DNA of 64,000 nucleotides from Ramlibacter sp. (GTDB lineage: Bacteria; Pseudomonadota; Gammaproteobacteria; Burkholderiales; Burkholderiaceae_C), in NCBI GenBank assembly GCA_019635435.1, contig JAHBZM010000001.1, positions 2,356,001 to 2,420,000 of the forward strand, read 5' to 3'. Position numbers and translations under genes: made by a program. The notes under the pieces were generated by a model. That model was not told the origin of the DNA, did no database searches, and saw only the letters and a program-made list of their open reading frames with translations. This document shows positions 49,314 through 57,305 of this stretch, in pieces (position 1 is the first letter of the stretch; each line of letters opens with the position of its first letter).

Positions 49314-49987
49314 CACGTTTCCTTTCCGGGGGCCAGCCCCATTTCCAGCAAACACCCAAACTCGGATGCAAAGTTGACCGACACCCGCGCATGCACCGCG
49401 CCCTGTTCGTCGTAGAAGCTGCGCCGGCCCTGGGTGGCGAACACGCCCTCATGCCACACGTTGGGGTGCATCAGCAGGCCATGGCCGCCCTCGAACCAGA
49501 AGCACACAAAGTCCTGCGGCTTGACGTCGTCGCCGGGCAGCGCCATGGGCACGAGGAAGGGGCCGGGCTCGAGCGGGAAGAACATCTGCCCGCCGTCGGG
49601 GTGGTAGTTGCAGTGCCACAGCATCAGGCGCTGCGGCGGGCGGCGGTGGGCGGTGTCGGCGTGCTCGGGCAGGGTGTTGTAGCCCAGGATGTAGTGGCCG
49701 CCCACGGCGTCGTTCCTGCCGTAGAGGATGTCGCCTTCCCATTCGCTGATGAAAGTGCCTTGGGTGGTGCCGGCCTCGTCGCCGCTGTCCACGTCCACGC
49801 CGCGCCAGCCCTGGGCCGGCCAGCGCACGATTTCGACCTGGTGTTGCCTGGGGTCGTCCACCAGCAGGCCATAACCCTGCAGGCTGTCGGGCGTGGCCTT
49901 CACCACGGGGATGCGCACGGTGGCCAGGCCAGCGGGCAGCTTGGGGTTCAGGTAGTCGGGGGCCGGGGCAGGGGCTACGGGCTTCAT
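49313..49987 (-). CDS. Ureidoglycolate lyase-like (AllA family) protein
   Basis: The 224-residue protein resembles the AllA cupin family: LMLWHCNYHPDGGQMFFPLE, GPFLVPMALPGDDV and LMHPNVWHEGV match the family's HxxxxQ...P and GxxxHxxxWH pattern, with the N-terminal VRIPVVKATPDSLQGYGLLV. AllA cleaves ureidoglycolate to glyoxylate and urea in purine degradation. No other allantoin gene is in the window, so a related function is possible. It overlaps the upstream gene by 4 bases. Confidence 0.72.
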   Translation of the reverse strand: MKPVAPAPAPDYLNPKLPAGLATVRIPVVKATPDSLQGYGLLVDDPRQHQVEIVRWPAQGWRGVDVDSGDEAGTTQGTFISEWEGDILYGRNDAVGGHYILGYNTLPEHADTAHRRPPQRLMLWHCNYHPDGGQMFFPLEPGPFLVPMALPGDDVKPQDFVCFWFEGGHGLLMHPNVWHEGVFATQGRRSFYDEQGAVHARVSVNFASEFGCLLEMGLAPGKET

Positions 49988-50448
49988 GGCGTGACGGTGA
50001 TGTGGGTGAAACCCAGGTGGTGCATGAACTCGCGCAGCACCAGCACCACGGCGGCAAACGCCGCGTCGGTGGGCACGCCGCCCGAGGCCACCGGCCGGCC
50101 CAGCGCCACGGCGCTGAGCTGTTCAAACAGGCGCTCGACCTGGTCAATAGACAAGCTGAGGGGCAGGGGTCCCAGCTGCCCCAGCAACCGCGCCAGATCA
50201 TGCACCGCGCGGTCTGGCGTTTGCAGCGCGCCTTGCGGCGGCAGCTGTTTGAGCAGCGGCATCACAAGATCTTCCACCACCATGATGGCTTCTTCCAGCT
50301 CGCCGGGCGTGGGCGGGTTGTGCCGAAACGCCTGCGTGCCCCAGTCCTGCGTGCCCAGCGGCAGGCTGTGGACGGCACCGGTGGCGGGCACGCTCACCCG
50401 CAGGGCCTGCGGTCCGAACTGCAGAACGATCACGGGCGCGGGATTCAT
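49984..50448 (-). CDS. Hypothetical protein, coupled to AllA-like gene
   Basis: The 154-residue protein has no motif I recognise. It begins with a short beta-rich stretch (PVIVLQFGPQALRVSVPATG) followed by long helices (ELEEAIMVVEDLVMPLLKQL; VERLFEQLSAVALGR). It may be a small adaptor or regulator. It is the first gene of the unit with the AllA-like protein and the esterase lipoprotein. Confidence 0.6.
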   Translation of the reverse strand: MNPAPVIVLQFGPQALRVSVPATGAVHSLPLGTQDWGTQAFRHNPPTPGELEEAIMVVEDLVMPLLKQLPPQGALQTPDRAVHDLARLLGQLGPLPLSLSIDQVERLFEQLSAVALGRPVASGGVPTDAAFAAVVLVLREFMHHLGFTHITVTP

Positions 50449-50520
50449 GCACCTGATTCTGCTGCAGGGAATGGGTCAAACGTCTACAGTCAAGTCCATC
50501 CCTCATCAAATTTCAGCACC

Positions 50521-50808
50521 ATGTCCACCCTCAGTATTACTTTCGCCGACTTTGAAGCCGCTGCCCGCGCTAACGGCTACGACACCGTGCTGGAGCGCCA
50601 GTGGGACCCGCTCACCGTGGTGGACACGCACACCCACCCGTTCGACGCGAGCGCCCTGGTCACGCAGGGCGAGATGTGGCTGACCGTGGGCGAGGCCACG
50701 CGCCACCTGCTGCCCGGAGACCGCTTTGAGCTCGCCGCCCTGGTGCCGCATGCCGAGCGCTATGGCGCGCAAGGCGCCAGCTACTGGGTGGCGCGGCGCG
50801 CCGGCTGA
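50521..50808 (+). CDS. Small cupin-domain protein
   Basis: The 95-residue protein is a single cupin barrel: VVDTHTHPFDASALVTQGEMWL and LLPGDRFELAALVPHAERYG hold the two cupin motifs, with His-x-His and Glu/His metal ligands. The substrate is unknown. It is followed by a dispersed repeat copy and the MFS gene. Confidence 0.85.
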   Translation: MSTLSITFADFEAAARANGYDTVLERQWDPLTVVDTHTHPFDASALVTQGEMWLTVGEATRHLLPGDRFELAALVPHAERYGAQGASYWVARRAG

Positions 50809-50814
50809 GCCGGT

Positions 50815-50873
50815 TTGCTACCAAATCCATAGCTGACGGTGGCCGCCAGGCAAGGACTCCAGCCATTTTTGAC
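50815..50873 (+). repeat. Dispersed repeat copy between cupin and MFS genes
   Basis: TTGCTACCAAATCCATAGCT starts the copy and GGACTCCAGCCATTTTTGAC ends it. It lies directly before the MFS coding region, whose expected N-terminus runs into it in frame without any ATG, GTG or TTG. Confidence 0.75.
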
Positions 50874-50918
50874 TCACAAACCTCGCTGTTCAGGCACCAG
50901 GCCTTCGTCCGGCTCTGG

Positions 50919-52097
50919 GTGACCCGCCTGCTGGGCACCACGGCCAGCCAGATGCTGATGCTGGCCGTGGGCTGGCAGATGTATGGCCTGACCGGCAGCG
51001 CCTGGGACCTGGGCCTGGTGGGCCTGTTCCAGTTCACGCCGGCGCTGCTGCTGTCGCTGCTGGCCGGCCATGTGGCCGACCGGCACAACCGCGCGCGCAT
51101 CGTGGCCGCCTGCCTGGCGGCGCAAACGGGCGTGGCCCTGTTGCTCATGACCAGCACGCAGGAGCACTGGGTCTCGCGCGAGCTGCTGCTGGGCGTGTCG
51201 CTGGTGCTGGGCAGCATCCGCGCGTTCCAGATGTCGGCGCAGCAGGCGCTGCTGCCCTCGCTGGTGCCGCCGGGCCTGCTGGCGCGCGCCATGGCCCTGG
51301 GCTCGGTAGGCACGCAGATTTCGGTGATTGGCGGGCCCGCGCTGGGCGGCGTGATTTTTGGCTGGGGCGCGGGCGCGGTGTATGCCACCACGCTGGGGCT
51401 GTCGGGCCTGGCGGTGGCCGCCTGCCTGAGCATTGGCCATGTGCACGTGCCGCCGCCGCGCGAGCCGGTCACCGTGGACACGGTGCTGGCCGGCGTGCGC
51501 TTCATCACCCGCAGCCCGGTGCTGCTGGGCGCCATTTCGCTGGACCTGTTTGCCGTGCTGCTGGGCGGCGCCACGGCGCTCTTGCCCATCTTTGCCAAGG
51601 ACATCCTTCATGTGGGCCCCTCGGGCCTGGGCCTGCTGCGCTCGGCCCCGGCGGTGGGGGCGCTGGCCGTGGGCCTGTTGCTGGCGCGCTGGCCGGTGGA
51701 GCAGCGCGTGGGCCGCAAGCTGCTGGCGGCCGTGGCGCTGTTTGGTGGCTGCATGGTGGTGTTTGGCCTGTCCACCAGCTTTGCCGTGTCGCTGGTGGCG
51801 CTGGGCGTCTCGGGCGCGGCCGACATGGTCAGCGTGGTGGTGCGCCAGACCCTGGTGCAGCTGGAAACGCCCGACGCCATGCGCGGCCGGGTGGCGGCGG
51901 TCAACACCATCTTCATTGGCGCCAGCAACCAGCTGGGCGAATTTGAGTCGGGCGCCACCGCCGCGCTGCTCGGGCCCGTGGGCTCGGCCGTGCTTGGCGG
52001 GCTGGGCACCATCGCGGTGGCGCTGCTGTGGCTGCGGCTGTTCCGGCCGCTGGCGCAGCGTGACCGCCTGACCCCACGGCCGCCGCCACTGGAGTAG
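50919..52097 (+). CDS. MFS exporter
   Basis: A 12-helix major facilitator with the enterobactin-exporter-like pattern (ASQMLMLAVGWQMYGLTGSA; LSLLAGHVADRHNRARIV as the MFS loop 2-3 motif; GAADMVSVVVRQTLVQLETP). The first usable start is GTG 50919, but the frame continues upstream as SLFRHQAFVRLW, which resembles the usual N-terminus of this family, until the repeat copy at 50815. So either a non-standard start is used or the repeat replaced the original N-terminus. The substrate is unknown. Confidence 0.85.
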   Translation: MTRLLGTTASQMLMLAVGWQMYGLTGSAWDLGLVGLFQFTPALLLSLLAGHVADRHNRARIVAACLAAQTGVALLLMTSTQEHWVSRELLLGVSLVLGSIRAFQMSAQQALLPSLVPPGLLARAMALGSVGTQISVIGGPALGGVIFGWGAGAVYATTLGLSGLAVAACLSIGHVHVPPPREPVTVDTVLAGVRFITRSPVLLGAISLDLFAVLLGGATALLPIFAKDILHVGPSGLGLLRSAPAVGALAVGLLLARWPVEQRVGRKLLAAVALFGGCMVVFGLSTSFAVSLVALGVSGAADMVSVVVRQTLVQLETPDAMRGRVAAVNTIFIGASNQLGEFESGATAALLGPVGSAVLGGLGTIAVALLWLRLFRPLAQRDRLTPRPPPLE

Positions 52098-52100
52098 ATT
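52095..52100 (+). promoter_or_regulatory. -10-like TAGATT 7 bases before GST gene
   Basis: TAGATT includes the MFS stop codon and ends 7 bases before ATG 52108. GGAG lies 13 bases upstream of the ATG, so translation from an MFS readthrough transcript is also possible. Confidence 0.25.
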
Positions 52101-52107
52101 CGCCTGC

Positions 52108-52860
52108 ATGGCCTCAATCACCCCCTACCAACTGCATTACTGGCCCCACATCCAGGGCCGCGGCGAGTTTGTGCGCCTGGCGCTGGAAGCGGCCGGCGCG
52201 CCCTATGTGGACGTGGCCCGCGGCGACCCCGAGCAGGGCCAGGGCCTGCCCGCGCTCATGCACTACCTGCAGGGGCCCGGCGTGGCGCGCCCGCCCTTTG
52301 CCTGCCCGCTGCTGGTGGACGGCAAGCTCGTGGTGGGGCAGACGGCGGCCATCCTGCTGTACCTGGGCCCGCGCATCGGCCTGGTGGGCAAGAGCGAGGC
52401 CGACCGCCTGTGGGCCCACCAGATCCAGCTGACCATTGCCGACATGGCCAAGGAAGCCCACGACACCCACCACCCGCTGAGCACCGCGCTGTATTACGAA
52501 GACCAGATCCCCGAGGCGCGCCGCGCGGCGGAGTCGTTCCGCACCGTGCGCATGACCAAGTACCTGGCCTGGTTTGAGGCGGTGCTGGCGCGCAACCCGC
52601 GCAATGCGGGGCGGGAGGTGCCCCACCTGATTGGCGCCAGGCCGGGCTATGTGGACCTGTCGCTGTTCCAGCTGGTGGAGGGCCTGCTCTATGCCTTCCC
52701 CAAGGCCACGCGGCGCGCGCTCAGAAAAGCGCCGCGGGTGAGCGCGCTGCATGCCGCCGTGCCGCAGCAAAAACGCGTGGCCGCCTACCTGGCCAGCGAC
52801 CGGCGCATTGCGTTCAATGAAGACGGGATCTTCCGGCGGTATCCGGGCATGGACGGGTGA
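52108..52860 (+). CDS. Glutathione S-transferase, sigma-like
   Basis: The 250-residue protein has a thioredoxin-fold N-terminus (LHYWPHIQGRGEFVRLALEAA; QTAAILLYLGPRIGL) where the Tyr and RGxxxRL pattern fits sigma/alpha-type GSTs, and an all-helical C-terminal domain with GARPGYVDLSLFQLVEG. It conjugates glutathione to electrophiles. Its TGA overlaps the next ATG as TGATG. Confidence 0.88.
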   Translation: MASITPYQLHYWPHIQGRGEFVRLALEAAGAPYVDVARGDPEQGQGLPALMHYLQGPGVARPPFACPLLVDGKLVVGQTAAILLYLGPRIGLVGKSEADRLWAHQIQLTIADMAKEAHDTHHPLSTALYYEDQIPEARRAAESFRTVRMTKYLAWFEAVLARNPRNAGREVPHLIGARPGYVDLSLFQLVEGLLYAFPKATRRALRKAPRVSALHAAVPQQKRVAAYLASDRRIAFNEDGIFRRYPGMDG

Positions 52861-53144
52861 TGAAAGCCTGGTTCCACCGCACCATCCTGTCGCGCCGCTG
52901 GGCGACCTTTGGGGTGCTGGGCCTGAGCTTTTTCGTGTTTGGCGCCAGCTCGCTCAACCTGCTGTTCATCGCCAAGGCCAACTTCGACCTGATCGTGGAC
53001 AACGGCTGGCAGGCGCTGATGGACGGGGGTGCGCAGCAACTGCTGGAGGTGCTGTTCACGGGCTACCTGAGCATGGCGGCCTACGTGGTGTTCAAGGCCT
53101 GCGAAGCGCGGCTGGTGCGCTGGTTGACCGATCCGCCGGACTGA
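52860..53144 (+). CDS. Small membrane protein of unknown function
   Basis: The 94-residue protein has two hydrophobic segments (TFGVLGLSFFVFGASSLNLLF; LLEVLFTGYLSMAAYVVFKA) around a short loop. No family is recognised. It is coupled to the GST gene. A GTG one codon earlier is an alternative start. Confidence 0.7.
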   Translation: MKAWFHRTILSRRWATFGVLGLSFFVFGASSLNLLFIAKANFDLIVDNGWQALMDGGAQQLLEVLFTGYLSMAAYVVFKACEARLVRWLTDPPD

Positions 53145-53170
53145 GCTGCCGGGCCGGGCGCCCCTCCAGG

Positions 53171-53229
53171 TTGCTCTGCTATTGATAGCACAAAGTGGCC
53201 GCCCGCTCTGGACTCCAGGCACTTTTGAT
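53171..53229 (+). repeat. Dispersed repeat copy A, left boundary of the two-gene cassette
   Basis: This 59-base copy begins TTGCTCTGCTATTGATAGCA and ends GGACTCCAGGCACTTTTGAT. It differs at one position from the copy at 54739 and has the same orientation; the two bracket genes 53311 and 53855. Confidence 0.85.
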
Positions 53230-53310
53230 GCATGTTCTCCCCAGAATGGGGGAGGCCGGCCCGACGATCCGTGGATAGGATTCAAAGCCTTTCAGGCTTC
53301 AGGGGGTCCC

Positions 53311-53844
53311 ATGTCAGCCACCGCACCGGCAAGCTCCGTTCATTGGTCACTTCATGTGATCACCTATCCCTTGCTGCTGGTCTACTTTCTGCCGGTGCTC
53401 GTGATTTACTGGGTGTCCATCCGCACCGACACCTTCCTCAATGACGCCGATGGCATTCTGGGCTTCGCCCGGGCCATTGCGGGGCCCTTCTTTGACACGG
53501 TGCGCTCGACCATGGGCGCGATCTTCGTGCCCTTTGTGATGGCCTACGCCGTCAAAGACCGGCAGCCGGACCAGCCCATCCCCCGCAGCACGCTGGGAAT
53601 TTTTCTCGTCTTCCTGGTGTTCTTCTTGGCCACCACGGTCCTGTACGGCCTCGTGGAGATGCGCGAGGTCTCCCTGCGCCGCCACCTCGTGACGGTGGGT
53701 GGCAAGGGTGTTGCGGTGTATGAGGTCTATCGAGACACCGCGCTGGCCTATGCCCGCGAGTCGTTGACCTACATCGCGCTGGTCCTGGGGATCGCGCTGC
53801 GGCCGGCGGCCTCCGCCGCGTTGACGGGGCGGCCGAAGGCCTGA
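53311..53844 (+). CDS. Membrane protein of unknown function (cassette gene 1)
   Basis: The 177-residue protein has about three to four transmembrane segments (VITYPLLLVYFLPVLVIYWV; IAGPFFDTVRSTMGAIFVPF; LGIFLVFLVFFLATTVLYGL; LTYIALVLGIALRP). No family is recognised. ATG 53311 lies after GGGGG 5 bases upstream. It is followed after 10 bases by an exported protein gene, and both lie between repeat copies A and B. Confidence 0.75.
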   Translation: MSATAPASSVHWSLHVITYPLLLVYFLPVLVIYWVSIRTDTFLNDADGILGFARAIAGPFFDTVRSTMGAIFVPFVMAYAVKDRQPDQPIPRSTLGIFLVFLVFFLATTVLYGLVEMREVSLRRHLVTVGGKGVAVYEVYRDTALAYARESLTYIALVLGIALRPAASAALTGRPKA

Positions 53845-53854
53845 GGAGCAGGAC

Positions 53855-54724
53855 ATGCGTATGGATCGTTACCCCCATTTCCTGCTTGCCCTTGCCTTGG
53901 TGGTCCTGGCCGACGCGGCGACGGCCCAGACGTCCTACCGCTTTGCCGTGGCGGACGCGGGGACTGGCACGCGCCTGACGCCGTCCGCGCTGCGGATCAT
54001 GGTGAATGATGACGAGCCCAACGTGGCGACGTCCGGCCAGATCGCGGCGGTGACGTTCAAGCCGGCGGTGCGTGAAGTGCGCCTGGGCGTGAACGCGGGG
54101 CAGGAGTACGGCACCCGCCAGATCAGCATCAAGGGCCCGGGCGTAAAGACCCGCTCCGTCAACGAGTTTGCCGTTGAGCGGCGTCCGTCCAGCTTCACCA
54201 TCCAGTTTCTCTGGGGTGGCGTGGGGCGGCTGGACCGGGGCGAGATCGACAAGGGGCTGGCCCTGTTTGAACTGGCCTTCCACCAGGATGAACAGCGCAA
54301 GGGCAATCCGCCGCTGGACGACTACGAAGCCATCCTGCGCTACAACTACGGGCGCAGCCTGCAGCAGGCCTGCCTGAGGCTGTCGTACGACACCTGTGGC
54401 GATGCCCGCCGGCATCTGGAGGCGATCCTCAAGGACATGGGGTCAGCCAGCGGGGCCCGGCTCTATGCCAGCCACAAGGTACAGCGCCCCATGGTGGAGA
54501 CGGCGCTGGCCGACCTCAACGTCCGCGATGTGCAGGTGGGCTACCGGGTGGCGCTCGACAAGATTGAGGCGGGCATCTACACCGAGGCGCAGGCAGCGCT
54601 GGGCGAGTTGATCCAGGGTTTTGGCGCCAACCCCAAGGCCTATCGGGCGAGCAGCCTGAGCCTGCAACGGTTGCAGGACGACTCGGCCTACGTCACCATG
54701 CTGGCGAACCAGTCAAAAGAGTGA
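53855..54724 (+). CDS. Exported TPR-like protein of unknown function (cassette gene 2)
   Basis: The 289-residue protein has a signal peptide (YPHFLLALALVVLADAATAQ), a beta-rich N-terminal part and a helical TPR-like part (YEAILRYNYGRSLQQACLRL; YTEAQAALGELIQGFGANP). GAGGAG lies 5 bases before the ATG. No known family was recognised. It probably works in the periplasm together with the membrane protein encoded before it. Confidence 0.72.
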   Translation: MRMDRYPHFLLALALVVLADAATAQTSYRFAVADAGTGTRLTPSALRIMVNDDEPNVATSGQIAAVTFKPAVREVRLGVNAGQEYGTRQISIKGPGVKTRSVNEFAVERRPSSFTIQFLWGGVGRLDRGEIDKGLALFELAFHQDEQRKGNPPLDDYEAILRYNYGRSLQQACLRLSYDTCGDARRHLEAILKDMGSASGARLYASHKVQRPMVETALADLNVRDVQVGYRVALDKIEAGIYTEAQAALGELIQGFGANPKAYRASSLSLQRLQDDSAYVTMLANQSKE

Positions 54725-54738
54725 GGCCTGTTCCCTGT

Positions 54739-54797
54739 TTGCTCTGCTATTGATAGCACAAAGTGGCCGCCCGCTCTGGACTCCAGCCACTTTTGAT
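54739..54797 (+). repeat. Dispersed repeat copy B, right boundary of the two-gene cassette
   Basis: Identical to the copy at 53171 except one base (GGACTCCAGCCACTTTTGAT at the end). The last base is also the last base of the gspB-like stop codon, so the repeat abuts the convergent gene exactly. Confidence 0.85.
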
Positions 54798-55540
54798 CAA
54801 TAAGGCAGGGTGTAGCGCATGCCGCGAAAGCTCAGCACGGCGCTGCGCGGGCCGATGCGCTCGAGCACCGAGTCGGGCGTGGGGTGCCCGCCTTCGTTGA
54901 ATACCTGGCCATTGAGGATGAGCATGCGCTGGGCCGGGTTGGCCGAATAGACCGAGCCGGTCACGGCGAGCTTGGGCAGGTCGCGCCGCACGTCCTGCGG
55001 CAGCTCGCTGATGGCGTAGACGCGTGGCTCGGGTGCAGGGGGTGCCGCCGCAGCCGCGGAACTGGCGGTGCCGGCTGCTGTGACGGCTGCTGTGACGGGC
55101 GCCGCAGGGGCAGCCGGCGCCTTGTCTTCCTTGCGCGGGGCTGGCTTGGGCACCACGGGGCGCGGCAGCAGGTTGGCGGGTTGCGGGGGCTTGGGCTTGG
55201 GCCTGGCGGGCGGCGCGGGTTCGGGGGGGGCGGGCGCTGCTGTGGCCGGTGGAGTGGCTGCTTCGGTGGCCGCGACCACGGGAGGCGGCGCGGTGGGCGA
55301 AGGCGCAGGCACCGGGGCCGCCGCCGTCACCACGGGCGCGGCGGCTTCCCGCCGGCTCATCTGCCACGAGACCAGGGCCAGCGCCACCACCACGGCAGCA
55401 CCGATCAGCCAGCGCCAGTGCGCGGCCATGCCGGTGGGGGCCTTGGGCGTCACGGGCATGGGCTGGGCATGCAGGCCCGGCACCTGGCCGCGCTCGCGTT
55501 CGGCGTCGGCGCGTTTGAGGGCGTCAAGAATGTAGGACAT
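54797..55540 (-). CDS. gspB: GspB-like general secretion pathway protein
   Basis: The 247-residue protein has a conserved start (MSYILDALKRADAERERGQV), one transmembrane helix (WLIGAAVVVALALVSW), a long Ala/Pro-rich linker and a C-terminal domain (ISELPQDVRRDLPKLAVTGS; RMLILNGQVFNEGG) typical of GspB/ExeB. With GspA it is thought to insert the type II secretin through peptidoglycan. No other gsp gene is in the window. Confidence 0.85.
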   Translation of the reverse strand: MSYILDALKRADAERERGQVPGLHAQPMPVTPKAPTGMAAHWRWLIGAAVVVALALVSWQMSRREAAAPVVTAAAPVPAPSPTAPPPVVAATEAATPPATAAPAPPEPAPPARPKPKPPQPANLLPRPVVPKPAPRKEDKAPAAPAAPVTAAVTAAGTASSAAAAAPPAPEPRVYAISELPQDVRRDLPKLAVTGSVYSANPAQRMLILNGQVFNEGGHPTPDSVLERIGPRSAVLSFRGMRYTLPY

Positions 55541-55546
55541 GTGAGT

Positions 55547-56635
55547 TCAGGGTCGGGCGCCCGAGGCCGGCGTGGCGATCGGGGCCGCGGTGGACGAGGG
55601 GGAGGGCGGCACGGTGATGACCGTGGCCGGCTTGAGGCTGAGCGTGGGGCTGGCCAGCGGGTCGGGCCCGCTGGGGCGCGCGCGCGGCTGGGTGCCGGCT
55701 TGCCACCAGACCCCCAGCGCGACCACGGCCGCCGCCGACAGGCCGGCGGCCCAGGCGGGCCAGACCGGGCGGCGGCGCACCGGGGTGCTGGTGCCGAACA
55801 CTTCCGCCGCGGCCTTGTCGACCACGCGCCGGTTCACCTGGCCGCGCTGCTCGGCATAGGCGCCCAGCAGCGCGCGCCCGCACAGCAGGTTGATGCGGCG
55901 CGGCACGCCGCGCGTGAGCTGGTAGATGCGGCGCAGCGCCCGCGCGTCGAACGGCAGGGCGCCGGTGTGGCCGGCAATGGCCAGCCGGTGGGTGATGTAC
56001 TGCGTGGTTTCGGCTTCGCTCAGCGCGTCCAGGTGAAAGCGCGCGATCACGCGCTGGGCCAGCTGCTCCAGTTCGGGCCGCGCCAGCAGGGTGCGCAGCT
56101 CGGGCTGGCCGATCAGCACGATCTGCAGCAGCTTGCGCTCGTTGGTCTCCAGGTTGGTCAGCAGGCGCAGCTGCTCCAGCACATCGGCGCTGAGGTTCTG
56201 CGCCTCGTCAATGATGAGCACATTGCTCTGCCCGGCCGCGTGGGTGCGCAGCAGGTGGGCGTTGAGCGGGTCGATGAAGTCCTTGGCGGTGGTGGCCCCG
56301 GGCGGTACGGCAATGTGGAACTCGTCGCACACCGTCTGCAGCAGCTCGATCACGGTGAGCTTGGGGTTGAAGATGTAGGCCACGTTGCAGTGCGCCGGGA
56401 TCTGCTCCAGCAGGCAGCGGCACACCGTGGTCTTGCCGGTGCCGATCTCGCCGCTGAGCAGCACAAAGCCGCCGCCCGCGCCGCCGGCGGGCGTGCCGTC
56501 TGCCGTGCCGGTGCCCCCCAGGCCGTACAGCAGGTGCGCCAGGGCCTCGCGATGCCGCTCGCTCATGAAGAGGTAGCGCGGATCGGGCGCGATGGAGAAC
56601 GGGTCCTGCGTCAGGCCGAAATGCTTGGCGTACAT
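55547..56635 (-). CDS. gspA: GspA/ExeA-like AAA ATPase
   Basis: The 362-residue ATPase begins MYAKHFGLTQDPFSIAPDPR, the ExeA-family start, with Walker A LSGEIGTGKTTVC, Walker B VLIIDEAQNL and sensor region VLIGQPELRTLL, then a transmembrane segment (WAAGLSAAAVVALGVWW) and short Pro-rich tail. The C-terminus lacks the peptidoglycan-binding domain of longer ExeA proteins. It is followed by gspB after 6 bases. A -10-like TATCCT lies 8 bases before the ATG. Confidence 0.85.
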   Translation of the reverse strand: MYAKHFGLTQDPFSIAPDPRYLFMSERHREALAHLLYGLGGTGTADGTPAGGAGGGFVLLSGEIGTGKTTVCRCLLEQIPAHCNVAYIFNPKLTVIELLQTVCDEFHIAVPPGATTAKDFIDPLNAHLLRTHAAGQSNVLIIDEAQNLSADVLEQLRLLTNLETNERKLLQIVLIGQPELRTLLARPELEQLAQRVIARFHLDALSEAETTQYITHRLAIAGHTGALPFDARALRRIYQLTRGVPRRINLLCGRALLGAYAEQRGQVNRRVVDKAAAEVFGTSTPVRRRPVWPAWAAGLSAAAVVALGVWWQAGTQPRARPSGPDPLASPTLSLKPATVITVPPSPSSTAAPIATPASGARP

Positions 56636-56643
56636 GGGGCCCG

Positions 56644-56649
56644 AGGATA
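56644..56649 (-). promoter_or_regulatory. -10-like TATCCT 8 bases before gspA-like gene
   Basis: TATCCT on the minus strand leaves 8 bases before the ATG at 56635; no Shine-Dalgarno sequence is visible. Confidence 0.3.
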
Positions 56650-56681
56650 CCGCGCTGCCGCGCGGCGGTCTGTGGTGCCGG

Positions 56682-57302
56682 TCAGCCAGCGGCCGGGCCG
56701 AAGGGCTCGCGCCAGCCCGGCAGCTCGTTGAGCCGCGCATGCCAGCGTGCAATGGCCGGCAGGCCCTGCAGCGGCAGCCGGGCGCCCTCGGCATAGGGCA
56801 GGGCGGCCGACACCGCAAAGTCGGCCACGCTGAGCGCGTCGCCCAGCAGGAAGCGGCGGCTGGCCAGGTGCTGCTCGAGCACGGCGGCCGAGGCGCGCAC
56901 CTGGTTCTCGGCCTCCCGCACCACGGCGGCGTCGGCCGGGCCCAGGCCGATCAGCGGCTTGATCAGGTTCTCGAAATACAGCGTGCCGGTGTGGCGCGTG
57001 AAATGAAAGGCGTCCCAGCTGAGCCAGCGCGTGACCTCGACCTGCGCCTGCGGGTCGCGTGGCCACAGGTCGGCCCCCGCCGCGAGCGAGAGGTGGCACA
57101 TGATGGCGTTGGCCTCCCAGAGCGTGAGCGCGCCGTCCTGCAGCACGGGCAGGCGGCCGTTGGGGTTCAGGGCCAGAAAGCCCGGCGCCTTGTGCTCGCC
57201 GCGCGCCAGGCGCACGTGCACCCGTTCCACCGGCAGGGCCAGGTGGCGGGCCACGGCGCAGGCCTTGCGCGGGTTGATGGTCTCGTCGTAATACAGCTTC
57301 AT
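56682..57302 (-). CDS. Glutathione S-transferase
   Basis: The 206-residue protein has a GST thioredoxin-fold N-terminus (MKLYYDETINPRKACAVARH; LNPNGRLPVLQDGALTLWEA with the cis-Pro VPV-type loop) and C-terminal helices (FLLGDALSVADFAVSAALPY). The class is probably beta/theta-like. It lies directly downstream of the SRPBCC gene (3 bases), so it is in the ArsR operon. Confidence 0.9.
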   Translation of the reverse strand: MKLYYDETINPRKACAVARHLALPVERVHVRLARGEHKAPGFLALNPNGRLPVLQDGALTLWEANAIMCHLSLAAGADLWPRDPQAQVEVTRWLSWDAFHFTRHTGTLYFENLIKPLIGLGPADAAVVREAENQVRASAAVLEQHLASRRFLLGDALSVADFAVSAALPYAEGARLPLQGLPAIARWHARLNELPGWREPFGPAAG

Positions 57303-57305
57303 GGT

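Noticed and set aside
53145..53310. Possible small gene in the gap before the two-gene cassette
   Set aside because: The longest frame there is short and mostly the repeat; no ribosome binding site or coding bias is seen.
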